DNA from: Rhodopseudomonas palustris HaA2
GTDB taxonomy: Bacteria > Pseudomonadota > Alphaproteobacteria > Rhizobiales > Xanthobacteraceae
Length of the DNA: 64,000 nt
Direction: 5' to 3'
Assembly: GCF_000013365.1 (NCBI RefSeq)
Contig: NC_007778.1
Span: forward strand, 1,364,001 to 1,428,000
Shown here one piece after another: positions 18,445 to 27,471 of the stretch (its first letter is position 1; each line of letters starts with the position of its first letter). Both the position numbers and the translations under genes were made by a program. The notes under the pieces were generated by a model. That model worked only from the letters and a program-made list of their open reading frames with translations, did not search any database and was not told the origin of the DNA.

Positions 18445-19215
18445 CTAACCGCCGTTGCTGTCGGTCTGCGCGTAGACCTGCTGCGCCACCTGGCGCAGTC
18501 GCTCTTTGTCGATCGGACCCGACAGCACGTAGCCGACGCCGCGATCGGCCCAGAACATCGCGCCGTCGCGGTGATCGCTGGCGTAGCGCATCTGCGTCGT
18601 GTCGGTATCGGCACGGGAGGTGTACAGCGTGAAGCGCTCGCCGTTGGCGCTCTCGTACATCAGGAACGCCGCCGGGGCGTCGGGCCCGGGCAGCAGCCGC
18701 CCGCCGATCAGCTTCAGCCCACTGCCTTCGAGTTCGGGCGCCTTGACCGGATAACCGACGCGCTTCGACAGCCATTGCTGCAGATGTGCGCGTTCGGAGC
18801 CCTCGACCTCGACGGGGTGGCGAACCTCGACGACGTAGAGCCGGTGCGCATCGAGCGCATCGACGGTGAAGCTGCGGAAGGCGTTCGGCGTTGCCGCCGC
18901 GCCGTGTGCGAACCAGCCCGCGCCGCCGCCGGCGATGAACGCCGCCAGCGTCGCCGCGATGGCGCCGGCGATCCAGCGTCGCGGTGGGCTCTCCAGCCGG
19001 GCGAGTTGCAGCCGCGGCGGCACCGGCTCGTCGAGCACCCGGTCGTAGCGGGCGTGCAGCGCCTCGGCCATCGCGCGCCACGACGCGACGCGTTCGGCGT
19101 CCGCCGGATGCGTCGCCAGCCAAGCCTCGACGTCGCCGCGCCGCTCGGCCGGCAGTTCGCCGTCGACATAGGCGTGCAGTTCGTCTTCGGTCACGGGGAT
19201 CTCGGGGTCAGTCAT
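18445..19215 (-). CDS. Anti-sigma factor, membrane-anchored
   Basis: 256 residues from ATG 19215. The cytoplasmic N-terminus (about 1-80) begins EDELHAYVDGELP, typical of anti-sigma domains. It lacks the HxxxCxxC zinc motif. One membrane helix (about residues 82-105) follows, then a periplasmic domain of ~145 residues. It lies about 190 bases downstream of an ECF sigma gene on the same strand and is probably its antagonist. Such a pair would sense an envelope or redox signal; the signal cannot be named. Confidence 0.85.
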   Translation of the reverse strand: MTDPEIPVTEDELHAYVDGELPAERRGDVEAWLATHPADAERVASWRAMAEALHARYDRVLDEPVPPRLQLARLESPPRRWIAGAIAATLAAFIAGGGAGWFAHGAAATPNAFRSFTVDALDAHRLYVVEVRHPVEVEGSERAHLQQWLSKRVGYPVKAPELEGSGLKLIGGRLLPGPDAPAAFLMYESANGERFTLYTSRADTDTTQMRYASDHRDGAMFWADRGVGYVLSGPIDKERLRQVAQQVYAQTDSNGG

Positions 19216-19249
19216 GGGCACAACTCTTCAGCGTCAAAACATGATCGGC

Positions 19250-19378
19250 GTCATCCTGAGGAGCCGTCGCGCAGCGACGGCCTCGAAGGATGGGCCCGTG
19301 TGTTGCGGCGCATCCTTCGAGGCTCGCCGCAAGCGGCGAGCACCCCGGATCAAGTCCGGGGCAGGCTCTCAGGAGGAC
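19250..19378. repeat. Interspersed palindromic repeat, family A (copy 2)
   Basis: Starts GTCATCCTGAG and ends CTCAGGAGGAC, with CGAAGGATG / CATCCTTCG inner arms and a CCCCGGATCAAGTCCGGGG hairpin in the right half. It separates the sigma factor gene from its anti-sigma gene. Confidence 0.85.
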
Positions 19379-19407
19379 GGCCCCGATCTGCGGCTGACGA
19401 TGCATCA

Positions 19408-19926
19408 TCATTTCACCCGCCTCAGCATCGGCTTCTCGCCATCCAGGCTGGCGCGGATATGGGCGCGGGCGCGGGCGAGACGGGACATCACGGTGCCGAT
19501 CGGCACCCCCTGAATGTCCGCGACCTCGCGGTAGCTCAGACCTTCCAGCGCCACCAGCAGCAGCGCCGCCCGCTGCTCCTCGACCAGGGTCGCCAAGGCA
19601 CGGGCGATATCGCCGCCCTCGGCCTCGGTTCCGCTGGCGTCGGCGCCGGTATCGGTCCACGGCATCAAGGTCGGTCGACGCGCCAGCGCGCGACGGCGGT
19701 TGCGGTTGAGATTGGTCAGAATGGTGTACAGCCAGCTCCGCAAATCGCCGCCGAGAAACAGCTTTTCCGAGCGCAGCGCCCGCACCAGCGTGTCCTGCAC
19801 CAGATCGTCGGCAATATCGGTGTCGCGCGCCAGCGCGCGGGCGTATCGCCGCAACGCCGGAATCATCGCCTCGACCCCGTCCCGAAACTCGTTCATCGCT
19901 CCGATCGCCCCGACCTGGCTTTCCAT
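19408..19926 (-). CDS. ECF RNA polymerase sigma factor
   Basis: 172 residues from ATG 19926; ATG 19896 (MNEFRDGVEAM) is an equally good start. Region 2 shows DDLVQDTLVRAL and the promoter-melting part DLRSWLYTILTNLNRNRRR. Region 4 shows LEGLSYREVADIQGVPIGTVMSRL, a helix-turn-helix. It lacks extra domains. With the membrane anti-sigma downstream it forms an ECF signalling unit. It is not an obvious EcfG, since no NepR or PhyR gene is adjacent. Confidence 0.92.
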   Translation of the reverse strand: MESQVGAIGAMNEFRDGVEAMIPALRRYARALARDTDIADDLVQDTLVRALRSEKLFLGGDLRSWLYTILTNLNRNRRRALARRPTLMPWTDTGADASGTEAEGGDIARALATLVEEQRAALLLVALEGLSYREVADIQGVPIGTVMSRLARARAHIRASLDGEKPMLRRVK

Positions 19927-20101
19927 GCGGCCGTGTCCCGACGATGTCGGCGGCGCCGGGAATCATAACACCAGCGCAGGGCAGCTATTCCATCGCCCCA
20001 AGAATGCGCCAAAACGGCTGAATTTGCTGCGAAAATGGGGGCTGTACCCGGCCCGGCCGCTGGTGTAGGTCCAGAGCCCAATCAAGGCGATAGGATACGA
20101 C

Positions 20102-20920
20102 ATGGTGACCGGTTCGGGTCTGATGCAAGGCAAGCGTGGGGTGATTCTGGGCGTGGCCAACAACCGCTCGATCGCCTGGGGCATCGCCAAGGCCTGCCGC
20201 GCCCATGGCGCGGAGATCGCGCTGACCTGGCAGGGCGACGCGCTGAAGAAGCGGGTGATGCCGCTGGCGGCCGAACTCGACGGCATTTTGGTCGGGCATT
20301 GCGACGTCACCGATCCGGCCACCATCGATGCGGTGTTCGACGAACTGAAGGCGAAATGGGGCAAGATCGACTTCGTCGTCCATGCCATCGCGTTCTCCGA
20401 CAAGGACCAGCTCGACGGCCGTTATGTCGAGACCACCGCCGACAACTTCTCCAAGACGATGCTGATCTCGTGCTATTCGCTGACCGCGATCGCGCAGCGC
20501 GCCGAGAAGCTGATGCCGGACGGCGGCTCGATCCTGACGCTGACCTATTACGGCGCCGAGAAGTGGATGCCGCATTACAACGTGATGGGCGTCGCCAAGG
20601 CCGCGCTCGAAGCCAGCGTGCGTTACCTCGCGGCCGATCTCGGCGAGAAGAACATCCGCGTCAACGCGATCTCGGCCGGCCCGATCAAGACGCTGGCGGC
20701 GTCGGGCATCGGCGACTTCCGCTACATCCTGAAATGGAACGAATACAATTCGCCGATGCGGCGCACGGTGACGATCGAGGAGGTCGGCGACAGCGCGCTG
20801 TATTTCCTGTCCGGCCTGTCGCGCGGCGTCACCGGCGAAATCCACCACGTCGATTCCGGCTACCACGTCGTCGGCATGAAGCGCCCCGACGCGCCGGACA
20901 TTTCGCTGGCGAAGGACTGA
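20102..20920 (+). CDS. fabI: Enoyl-acyl carrier protein reductase (NADH)
   Basis: 272 residues. The motifs VILGVANNRSIAWGIAKA (nucleotide binding, with the SIAWG variant typical of FabI), LTYYGAEKWMPHYNVMGVAKAALE (the Tyr-x6-Lys pair) and GPIKTLAASGI identify FabI. It catalyses the last step of each fatty-acid elongation cycle, and triclosan is the classical inhibitor. No other fab gene is adjacent. Alphaproteobacteria often carry two FabI copies, and this may be either. Confidence 0.95.
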   Translation: MVTGSGLMQGKRGVILGVANNRSIAWGIAKACRAHGAEIALTWQGDALKKRVMPLAAELDGILVGHCDVTDPATIDAVFDELKAKWGKIDFVVHAIAFSDKDQLDGRYVETTADNFSKTMLISCYSLTAIAQRAEKLMPDGGSILTLTYYGAEKWMPHYNVMGVAKAALEASVRYLAADLGEKNIRVNAISAGPIKTLAASGIGDFRYILKWNEYNSPMRRTVTIEEVGDSALYFLSGLSRGVTGEIHHVDSGYHVVGMKRPDAPDISLAKD

Positions 20921-20942
20921 GCGCGGCGACCATCTCCGAGCC

Positions 20943-21080
20943 ATCATCCTGAGGTGCTCGCCCGCAAGGGCGAGCCTCGAAGGATGCGGACACGCGCACA
21001 GCCGGTGCCTTGCGGCCCATCCTTCGAGGCTCGCTGTGCTCGCACCCCGGATCAAGTCCGGGGCAGGCTCTCAGGATGAC
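20943..21080. repeat. Interspersed palindromic repeat, family A (copy 3)
   Basis: CATCCTGAGG...CTCAGGATGAC arms with inner GCCTCGAAGGATG / CATCCTTCGAGGC arms. It forms the first part of the 947-base gap between fabI and aroC. Confidence 0.85.
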
Positions 21081-21109
21081 GGAGCGCAAGTCGAGGACCT
21101 GCACCCGCT

Positions 21110-21608
21110 GGCGTTTTCACTTATCAAACAGCCACGCCAATTTGTTCTCGCGGCGCCTAAGCGTCCGAGGTGTGCACCCGTCGCTTCACAGCGAGGGGTG
21201 GGGGCGCGCCGGTCGGCGCGGGGTTTGGTGGTGGTTCTCGCGATCACTTCTTGCGAAGGATCGCGCATCGCCTTCCGGCGCGCCCACCGCGGCGCTTTCT
21301 GTCTTCGGGCCCGTGCTTCCGTTGACAGGCAAGGGTAATGAAACCCCACGGTCCGGCGGATTACGCCGCCTTCGCCTGCCCCCGTGCAGCGAACTAACAA
21401 GTCGCAGAGCCTCGTTGTAGGCCCGGACGGGTCCCCGAAGCCTCCCGGACGCGTGCTTGCGAGGCACAGCGCGCAGGACGCCGCGTCCATCCGATCCCAC
21501 CGGCACAGCGCCGGCTTCATCGAACCATCGTTCCGGACCGGTTGCCCGGCCCGCCGATCTGTCCCGCTTCAAAAGCGCCCTCGAGAAGCGCCCCTCACGG
21601 ACAGGACG
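21110..21608 (-). ncRNA. Candidate non-coding RNA, unidentified
   Basis: About 500 bases without a convincing gene, read leftward from a near-perfect sigma70 promoter. The region is GC-rich and shows local hairpins, for example GGCGGcgtaatCCGCC and a GGGCAGGC...GCCTGTC pairing. ORFs here are Arg/Pro/Gly-rich and lack good starts, as expected of non-coding sequence. It lacks the GAGGAAAGTCC signature of RNase P RNA and the expected tmRNA tag codons, so neither is supported. Ends are approximate: the right end comes from the promoter, and the left end is simply where the family A repeat begins. Confidence 0.45.
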
Positions 21609-21614
21609 ATGCGG

Positions 21615-21642
21615 ACTATAATCATAATAGGATTATTGTCAA
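21615..21642 (-). promoter_or_regulatory. Sigma70-type promoter reading leftward
   Basis: On the minus strand, TTGACA (21642-21637) is followed after 16 bases by TATAGT (21620-21615), in an AT-rich island. No gene starts downstream on that strand within 700 bases. A TATAAT also lies on the plus strand at 21617-21622 but without a good -35 box; it could serve aroC. Confidence 0.6.
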
Positions 21643-21660
21643 GAGGTGAGCGGCGTCTTC

Positions 21661-21803
21661 CTTCTCCCCTCGTGGGAGAAGGTGGCGCGGACGCAGTCCG
21701 CGTCGGATGAGGGGGCGGCCGCGCCAATCTCCTATGCACTGCACGTGGCACCCCCTCACCCGGCGAGCTTCGCTCGCCACCCTCTCCCACAAGGGGAGAG
21801 GGT
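21661..21803. repeat. Interspersed palindromic repeat, family C (copy 1)
   Basis: CTTCTCCCCTCGTGGGAGAAGG hairpin on the left and CCCTCTCCCACAAGGGGAGAGGGT on the right, with CCCTCACCC between. Found just upstream of aroC. Confidence 0.8.
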
Positions 21804-21867
21804 CGGTTTGACCCTGTCCGGCCGGCGCGTTACCACACCGGCGCATGTCTCGAGAGGCGGGTCCGCC

Positions 21868-22953
21868 ATGTCGTTCAATACCTTCGGCCACATGTTTCGT
21901 GTCACCACGTTCGGCGAAAGCCACGGGGTGGCGATCGGCTGCGTGGTCGACGGCTGTCCGCCGCTGATCCCGCTGACCGAGGCCGACATCCAGGGCGACC
22001 TCGACCGCCGCCGGCCGGGGCAGTCGCGCTTCACCACGCAGCGCCAGGAAGCCGACCAGGTGAAGATCCTGTCCGGCGTGATGGCGCATCCGGAGACCGG
22101 CGTGCAGGTCACCACCGGGACGCCGATCGCGCTCTTGATCGAGAACACCGACCAGCGCTCCAAGGATTATTCCGAGATCCAGAACAAGTTTCGGCCCGGC
22201 CATGCCGACTTCACCTATGAGGCGAAATACGGCATCCGCGACTATCGCGGCGGCGGCCGCTCCTCGGCGCGCGAGACCGCGACCCGCGTCGCCGCCGGCG
22301 CGGTGGCGCGCAAGGTGATCGCCGGCATGACCGTGCGCGGCGCGCTGGTGCAGATCGGCCCGCACCAGATCGACCGCGACAAATGGGACTGGGCCGAGAT
22401 CGGCAACAACCCGTTCTTCTGCCCCGACAAGGACAAGGCGGCGTTCTTCGCCGATTATCTCGACGGCATCCGCAAGAGCGGCTCGTCGATCGGCGCGGTG
22501 ATCGAAGTGGTCGCCGAAGGCGTGCCCGCGGGCCTCGGCGCGCCGATCTACGCCAAGCTCGACACCGACCTCGCCGCGGCGCTGATGAGCATCAACGCGG
22601 TCAAGGGCGTCGAGATCGGCGACGGCTTCGCCACCGCGGCGCTGACCGGCGAGGAGAACGCTGACGAGATGCGGATGGGCAATGCCGGCCCGCAATTTCT
22701 GTCGAACCATGCGGGCGGCATTTTGGGCGGCATCTCCACGGGGCAGCCGGTGGTGGCGCGGTTCGCGGTGAAGCCGACCTCGTCGATCCTGTCGCCGCGC
22801 AAGACCATCGATCGCGCCGGCCACGACACCGATATCCTGACCAAGGGCCGCCACGACCCCTGCGTCGGCATCCGCGCGGTCCCGGTCGGCGAGGCGATGG
22901 TCGCCTGCGTGCTGGCCGATCATCTGCTGCGCCACCGCGGGCAGGTCGGCTAG
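21868..22953 (+). CDS. aroC: Chorismate synthase
   Basis: 361 residues from ATG 21868 ([20 protein letters not shown]). It makes chorismate from EPSP, the last step of the shikimate pathway, using reduced FMN. All family signatures are present: [49 protein letters not shown] and GRHDPC. An in-frame start upstream at 21646 would run through a repeat and is rejected. Transcription may begin at the AT-rich island near 21620. Confidence 0.97.
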   Translation: MSFNTFGHMFRVTTFGESHGVAIGCVVDGCPPLIPLTEADIQGDLDRRRPGQSRFTTQRQEADQVKILSGVMAHPETGVQVTTGTPIALLIENTDQRSKDYSEIQNKFRPGHADFTYEAKYGIRDYRGGGRSSARETATRVAAGAVARKVIAGMTVRGALVQIGPHQIDRDKWDWAEIGNNPFFCPDKDKAAFFADYLDGIRKSGSSIGAVIEVVAEGVPAGLGAPIYAKLDTDLAAALMSINAVKGVEIGDGFATAALTGEENADEMRMGNAGPQFLSNHAGGILGGISTGQPVVARFAVKPTSSILSPRKTIDRAGHDTDILTKGRHDPCVGIRAVPVGEAMVACVLADHLLRHRGQVG

Positions 22954-23060
22954 ATCGCCTCGGAGGCGCCGCGGCGTGTGCGCCGGCAGCGGCATGGCTG
23001 GGGATCTGCCATGAACGGTACCCCGGTCCCAAAGCCGATGCGTTCCGCTAGGATGGCCCG

Positions 23061-24260
23061 ATGCAGTCACAACCATTTCACGACCTGATCGACTGGCTGA
23101 TCGACGGCGCGCGCTCCGAGGCCGAGCCGGTCGCCATGATGACGCGCACCTGCGAGCGGCTGGTCGCGGCCGGGCTGCCGCTGCACCGTGTCGGCGTCTT
23201 CGTCGAAACGCTGCATCCGGACATCTATGGCTACGGCTTCGTCTGGCGCGACGGGCAGGGGATCGTCACCAGCGAAACCACGGTGGACGTCGAGAGCCTG
23301 GAAGAATATCAGCGCAGTCCGCTGAAGCTGATGTACGACAGCGGCGGCGAAGTCCGGTTTCGTCTCGACGACCCCGCCAGCAGGGCGTACCCGTTTTTCG
23401 ACGATATGCGCGGCGAAGGCGTCACCGACTATCTGGCGCTGCCGCTGACTTTCATGGACCGCAGTATCAACGGCGCCAGCTTCAGCACGCGACGGCCGGG
23501 CGGTTTCAGCGACGACGAACTGGTCGCGTTGCGGCGGCTCACCGGGCCGCTGGCACGGCTGATCGAGGTGATCAGCCTGCGCGCGATCGCCACGACGCTG
23601 CTCGACACTTATGTCGGCAACCGTGCCGGCGCACGCATCCTCGCCGGCCAGATCCGGCGCGGCCACACCGACACCATGCGCACGGCGATCTGGCTGTCGG
23701 ACCTGCGTGGTTTCACCGCGCTGTCGGACCGGCTGCCGCCGGAGGTCGTGGTCAAGCTGCTCAACGCTTACTTCGATTGCCAGGTCGGACCGATCCTGCG
23801 CAATGGCGGCGAGGTGCTGAAATTCATGGGCGACGGCCTGCTGGCGGTGTTTCCGATCGCCGCCGACGGCGGCGACGAAGCCGACGTCTGCGCCCGGATG
23901 CTCGCCGCCGCGCATGAATGCCGCGGCACCGTCGCGGCGATGAACTACATCGAGGGCAACCACATCATCGAGGGCTTCCGTTTCGGCGTCGCGCTGCATG
24001 TCGGCTCGGTGCTCTACGGCAATATCGGCGGCGGCAACCGGCTCGACTTCACCTGCATCGGGCCCGCCGTCAATCTCGCCGCCCGGCTGGAGCGGATCGC
24101 CGGACGGCTCGGCCGCACCGTCGTCGCCTCGTCGGATTTCATCGGCCTGTGCGGCGAGGGCTTCGTCGAACTCGGCGAGTTCCCGATCGACGGACTGTCG
24201 CACACCGAGCGGGTCTACGGTCTCGAAGTCGAGACGCTGCAGGCGGCGGAGGGATTGTAG
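23061..24260 (+). CDS. Class III adenylate/guanylate cyclase
   Basis: 399 residues. The C-terminal catalytic domain (about 205-380) has both metal-binding Asp residues, in WLSDLRGFTALSDR (Asp214) and KFMGDGLLAVF (Asp258), and the GPAVNLAARLE segment with the transition-state Asn and Arg region. The N-terminal ~200 residues have no recognised sensor motif and no membrane helix, so the enzyme is probably cytoplasmic and regulated by an unknown ligand. ATP and GTP cannot be told apart with certainty. It stands alone between aroC and a family C repeat. Confidence 0.9.
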   Translation: MQSQPFHDLIDWLIDGARSEAEPVAMMTRTCERLVAAGLPLHRVGVFVETLHPDIYGYGFVWRDGQGIVTSETTVDVESLEEYQRSPLKLMYDSGGEVRFRLDDPASRAYPFFDDMRGEGVTDYLALPLTFMDRSINGASFSTRRPGGFSDDELVALRRLTGPLARLIEVISLRAIATTLLDTYVGNRAGARILAGQIRRGHTDTMRTAIWLSDLRGFTALSDRLPPEVVVKLLNAYFDCQVGPILRNGGEVLKFMGDGLLAVFPIAADGGDEADVCARMLAAAHECRGTVAAMNYIEGNHIIEGFRFGVALHVGSVLYGNIGGGNRLDFTCIGPAVNLAARLERIAGRLGRTVVASSDFIGLCGEGFVELGEFPIDGLSHTERVYGLEVETLQAAEGL

Positions 24261-24268
24261 ATCGGCGC

Positions 24269-24408
24269 TCCCTCGCCCCGCTCTTGCGGGGAGAGGGTTG
24301 GGGTGAGGGGCGACGCGAGTCTCTGACTCTCGGCCTCGCGGAGACGCCCCCTCACCCGGATCATCGCTGCGCGCTGATCCGACCTCTCCCCGCGCGCGGG
24401 GAGAGGTG
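24269..24408. repeat. Interspersed palindromic repeat, family C (copy 2)
   Basis: CCCCGC...GCGGGGAGAGGGTTGGGGTGAGG on the left and GACCTCTCCCCGCGCGCGGG GAGAGGTGAC on the right, between the convergent cyclase and clpS genes. Confidence 0.85.
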
Positions 24409-24418
24409 ACGACTGCCG

Positions 24419-24724
24419 CTACTCCTCCGGCTCGGTGGTGAACAGCAGCGGATAGCCCTTGGCGCGGCCGGCGTCGGTGGCGCGGGTGGCCTTGGTCTCG
24501 GCGATGTCCTTGGTGAACACCGCCACCACGCAGACGCCGCGCTGATGCGCGGTCAGCATGACTTTGTACGCCTGTTCCTCGGTCATGCGGAACTCGGACT
24601 TGAGGATCATCACCACGAAATCGCGCGGCGTGAAGTCGTCGTTGACGAGAATCACCTTGTACAGTTTCGGCCGTTCCAGCTTCGGCTTGGCCTTGGCTGT
24701 CGGCTTGGTGACGACGTTGCTCAT
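24419..24724 (-). CDS. clpS: ClpS-type protease adaptor
   Basis: 101 residues: a charged flexible N-terminus (1-20), then the ClpS core LYKVILVNDDFTPRDFVV and TAHQRGVCVVAVFTKDIAE. The Asn-Asp-Asp and His residues that bind the N-terminal amine of substrates are kept. Arg34 replaces the Met that gates the pocket in E. coli ClpS (Met40). ClpS delivers N-degron proteins to ClpAP. No clpA gene is adjacent, which suits a second, stand-alone ClpS paralogue. Confidence 0.93.
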   Translation of the reverse strand: MSNVVTKPTAKAKPKLERPKLYKVILVNDDFTPRDFVVMILKSEFRMTEEQAYKVMLTAHQRGVCVVAVFTKDIAETKATRATDAGRAKGYPLLFTTEPEE

Positions 24725-24946
24725 GCGGTTCGACCGGTTGGTGCCGGCGCAGTTTACAACCCCGCGCGCAATCGCGAAACCGCCGGCCGACCGGTCGGCT
24801 GCGCGATTTCAGTGCAGCGCGGCATGTCCGGTGACCCGGCCGATACTATCAGTGACTGAAACGTGATCGTGGAGGAACCGGCTTTGCCGCTTTTCGCCCG
24901 GATGATTGCGTGTCACGATTACGTCACCTCGACCGGAGGGCACGCG

Positions 24947-25792
24947 ATGCGCTGGTGGGTCTCGATCGGAGCGGCTGTTGCCGTCGTTACTGCGGCCGGC
25001 ATGGTCGCGGGCCTGGCGGCGCCGAACCGGACGGCGCCGATTGCCGACCGGTCCGACGGCGCCAAAGAGGTCGACGTCGAGTTGATACTCGCCGTCGACG
25101 TCTCCTACTCGATGGATGTCGACGAACTCGCGGTGCAGCGCGAGGGCTATGCCGAGGCGCTGCGCTCCCCGGATTTTCTCAAGACGCTGAAGACCGGGCC
25201 GAACGGCCGCATCGCCGTGACCTATTTCGAATGGGCCGCCGCCGGCGATCAGAAGATCATCCTCGCCTGGCAGTTGATCGACGGCCCGGAATCCGCCGAC
25301 GCGGTCGCGGCCGAGATCATGAAAGCGCCGCTGCGGCGGGCGTCGCGCACCTCGATCTCCGGGGCGATCGCTTTCGCGGTGCCGCTGTTCGATCAGAACC
25401 CGTATCACGGCCTGCGCCGCGTCATCGACATCTCCGGCGACGGCCCCAACAACAACGGCGAACCGGTGACGCTGGCGCGCGACGCCGCGGTCGGGAAGGG
25501 CATCGTCATCAACGGCCTGCCGATCATGGTCAAGGAGCCGTCCTACTCGACCATGGATATCGAGAATCTGGATTATTACTACGAGGATTGCGTGATCGGC
25601 GGGCCGGGCGCGTTCGTGGTGACGATCAAGGACCGCGCCAAGTTCAAGGAGGCGATCCACACCAAACTGGTGATGGAAGTCGCCGGCCTGCCGCCACCCG
25701 CGCGCATCGTGCCGGCGGCCGACAAGGAGCAGACCCCGCGGGTGTCGTGCCTGGCCGGCGAGAAGATCTGGCAGGATCGCTGGGGGCGTTAG
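24947..25792 (+). CDS. DUF1194 protein with VWA fold
   Basis: 281 residues from ATG 24947, with GGAGG nine bases upstream; this start gives a clean signal peptide (MRWWVSIGAAVAVVTAAGMV). The mature part starts with VDVELILAVDVSYSMD, a MIDAS-type metal motif (DxSxS), and contains VIDISGDGPNNNG, both hallmarks of DUF1194. It is exported, probably periplasmic, and may bind a protein partner through metal. Family function is unknown. It is monocistronic. Confidence 0.87.
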   Translation: MRWWVSIGAAVAVVTAAGMVAGLAAPNRTAPIADRSDGAKEVDVELILAVDVSYSMDVDELAVQREGYAEALRSPDFLKTLKTGPNGRIAVTYFEWAAAGDQKIILAWQLIDGPESADAVAAEIMKAPLRRASRTSISGAIAFAVPLFDQNPYHGLRRVIDISGDGPNNNGEPVTLARDAAVGKGIVINGLPIMVKEPSYSTMDIENLDYYYEDCVIGGPGAFVVTIKDRAKFKEAIHTKLVMEVAGLPPPARIVPAADKEQTPRVSCLAGEKIWQDRWGR

Positions 25793-25810
25793 TCAGTACC
25801 CCCTCTCCAC

Positions 25811-26002
25811 GTCATTCCGGGGCGCGCGGAGCGCCCAGCCTCTCGCTTGTCATTCCGGGGCGCCGCGTAGCGGCGAACCCGGAATCCCGCGATGTTCTGC
25901 AACGCGGATGCGGGATTGCGTCGTCGATGCGCGCGGCGTGCTCGGAATGCCCTGAACCTCGAGATTCCGGGTTCGCGAGCTTCGCTCGCGCCCCGGAATG
26001 AC
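25811..26002. repeat. Composite palindromic repeat, family B (copy 2)
   Basis: Two left arms (GTCATTCCGGGGCGCG at 25811 and again near 25849) but one right arm (CGCCCCGGAATGAC ending 26002). This suggests one copy inserted in, or partly duplicated, another. It fills the gap between the convergent DUF1194 and carotenoid oxygenase genes. Confidence 0.8.
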
Positions 26003-26030
26003 GGAGTCAAAATTGGACGGGTGTCGTTGG

Positions 26031-27434
26031 TCACCCCGCCGCCACCCAATTGCCGTGGAAGCCGTCCGGGACGCGGTGGCCGAGTTGGACCAGCGCGATC
26101 GGGCCGCCCGCGATGTCGGCGGCGTCGAACACCGCGAGGTCGCTGCGGTTCTCGCAGCCGCGCCAGATCACCGTGAGGATCCAGCCATCGGCTTCCGCCG
26201 CATCCGGCGTGCGCGGCACGAACACCGGCTCGCCGATGCTGTCGCCGGTCGGCAGCAGATAGCGGGCGCGGCGATCGCCGTTGCCGTCGACATGCACCAG
26301 CCCCGTCAGCATCCCGAGCGTCGGCGTCTCCGGGCTGGCGCAGGCGTACCAGCCATGGCCGCTGCGCAGGCCGGCGCGGCGCTCGTCGATCCGCGGGAAT
26401 TCGCCGCTGATGTCGTCGAGATAGCTGCGCGTGAAGGCGTTGGTGTTGCCGGCGAGGTCGAAGCTCCAGCGGCACAGCCGGGCGCGGCCCTTCTCCGGAT
26501 CGGTGCGGCGGCCGTCCGGATGGGTGAACAGCGGCGCTTCCTCGGATTGCATCACGTCGGCGACGATCTTGGTGCCGTCCTCCCACGCGTTCATGACGTG
26601 GAACACGAAGCAGGCGTCACCGCGGAACCAGCGGATGTCGCGGGTCGAGCCGGTGCGCTTCATCACGCCGACGTAAGAGCCCTTAGCGGGGTCCCAGGCA
26701 TAAGGCGGGCGGCCGCGCATCGCCCGCCAGATGCTGCCGGTGAGCGGCAGGATCGGAAACAGCACATAGTTCTCGGTGACGATGAAATCGTGCACCATCG
26801 CTGCATAGGGCGCCTTGAAGCGCTCGAACCGGGTGACGTGGCCGGACGCGTCGATCGCGCCGAACGACATCGTCCGTTTCAACGGGCCGTCGGCATTGTA
26901 GCCGAAGAACAGCATCTCGCCGGTGACCGGGTCGATCTTCGGATGCGCGGTGAACGGCCCTTTCAGCGCCCCGCCATAGTCGCAATAGCCGCGCGTCGCC
27001 AGCGTGTCGCGCTCGATTTCGATCGGCAGATGCGCCTCTTCCAGCGCCAGCAGCCGGCCGGCGTGGAACACGATGTTGGTGTTGGCGACGTTGCCGTCGT
27101 CGGGCGCCGAACGCGGCGCATCGGGCCGCTTGAGATTGAACTCGCCGTAAAGCGGCCGGCCGGCTTCGTGCTCGGCCAGCCATTTCGGGGTGCGGACCCA
27201 GCGGTTGCGATAGCTGGCGCGGCCGTTCTCCAGCCGGAAGGCATGCAGCATGCCGTCGCCGAAGAACCAATGCGCGTTCTTTGATGCGAATTGCGGATTG
27301 GCGCCGTTGCGATACAGCGTGCCGTTCAATTCGCGCGGCAGCTCGCCCTTGATCGACAGAAACGCGGCGTCGCACTCCATCGGGATCGGCGCCAGATTAT
27401 CGCACGCATCCGGAACTCCGGTGACCTGCAACAT
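26031..27434 (-). CDS. Carotenoid cleavage oxygenase
   Basis: 467 residues, usual for the family. The four iron-binding His lie in TAHPKIDP, MVHDFIVTEN, FVFHVMNAWED and, near the C-terminus, DGFHGNWVA. The N-terminal LNGTLYRNGANPQF and HWFFGDGMLHAF are also typical. The family cleaves double bonds of carotenoids, apocarotenoids or stilbenes with oxygen, and the substrate cannot be assigned. It starts 37 bases after the end of the DUF2201 gene, so it may be the last gene of that operon. Confidence 0.92.
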   Translation of the reverse strand: MLQVTGVPDACDNLAPIPMECDAAFLSIKGELPRELNGTLYRNGANPQFASKNAHWFFGDGMLHAFRLENGRASYRNRWVRTPKWLAEHEAGRPLYGEFNLKRPDAPRSAPDDGNVANTNIVFHAGRLLALEEAHLPIEIERDTLATRGYCDYGGALKGPFTAHPKIDPVTGEMLFFGYNADGPLKRTMSFGAIDASGHVTRFERFKAPYAAMVHDFIVTENYVLFPILPLTGSIWRAMRGRPPYAWDPAKGSYVGVMKRTGSTRDIRWFRGDACFVFHVMNAWEDGTKIVADVMQSEEAPLFTHPDGRRTDPEKGRARLCRWSFDLAGNTNAFTRSYLDDISGEFPRIDERRAGLRSGHGWYACASPETPTLGMLTGLVHVDGNGDRRARYLLPTGDSIGEPVFVPRTPDAAEADGWILTVIWRGCENRSDLAVFDAADIAGGPIALVQLGHRVPDGFHGNWVAAG

Positions 27435-27471
27435 GGTCGTGCTCCTGTCGTCGGCGTCGCGGCGGCCGCGA

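Noticed and set aside
21186-21572. 128-codon frame inside the candidate RNA
   Set aside because: Product is Arg/Pro/Gly-rich without a domain, and overlapping frames are equally long. It looks like non-coding sequence.
21110-21608. Identification of the candidate RNA as RNase P RNA or tmRNA
   Set aside because: The GAGGAAAGTCC core of RNase P RNA and a tmRNA tag frame (ANDN...) were not found.
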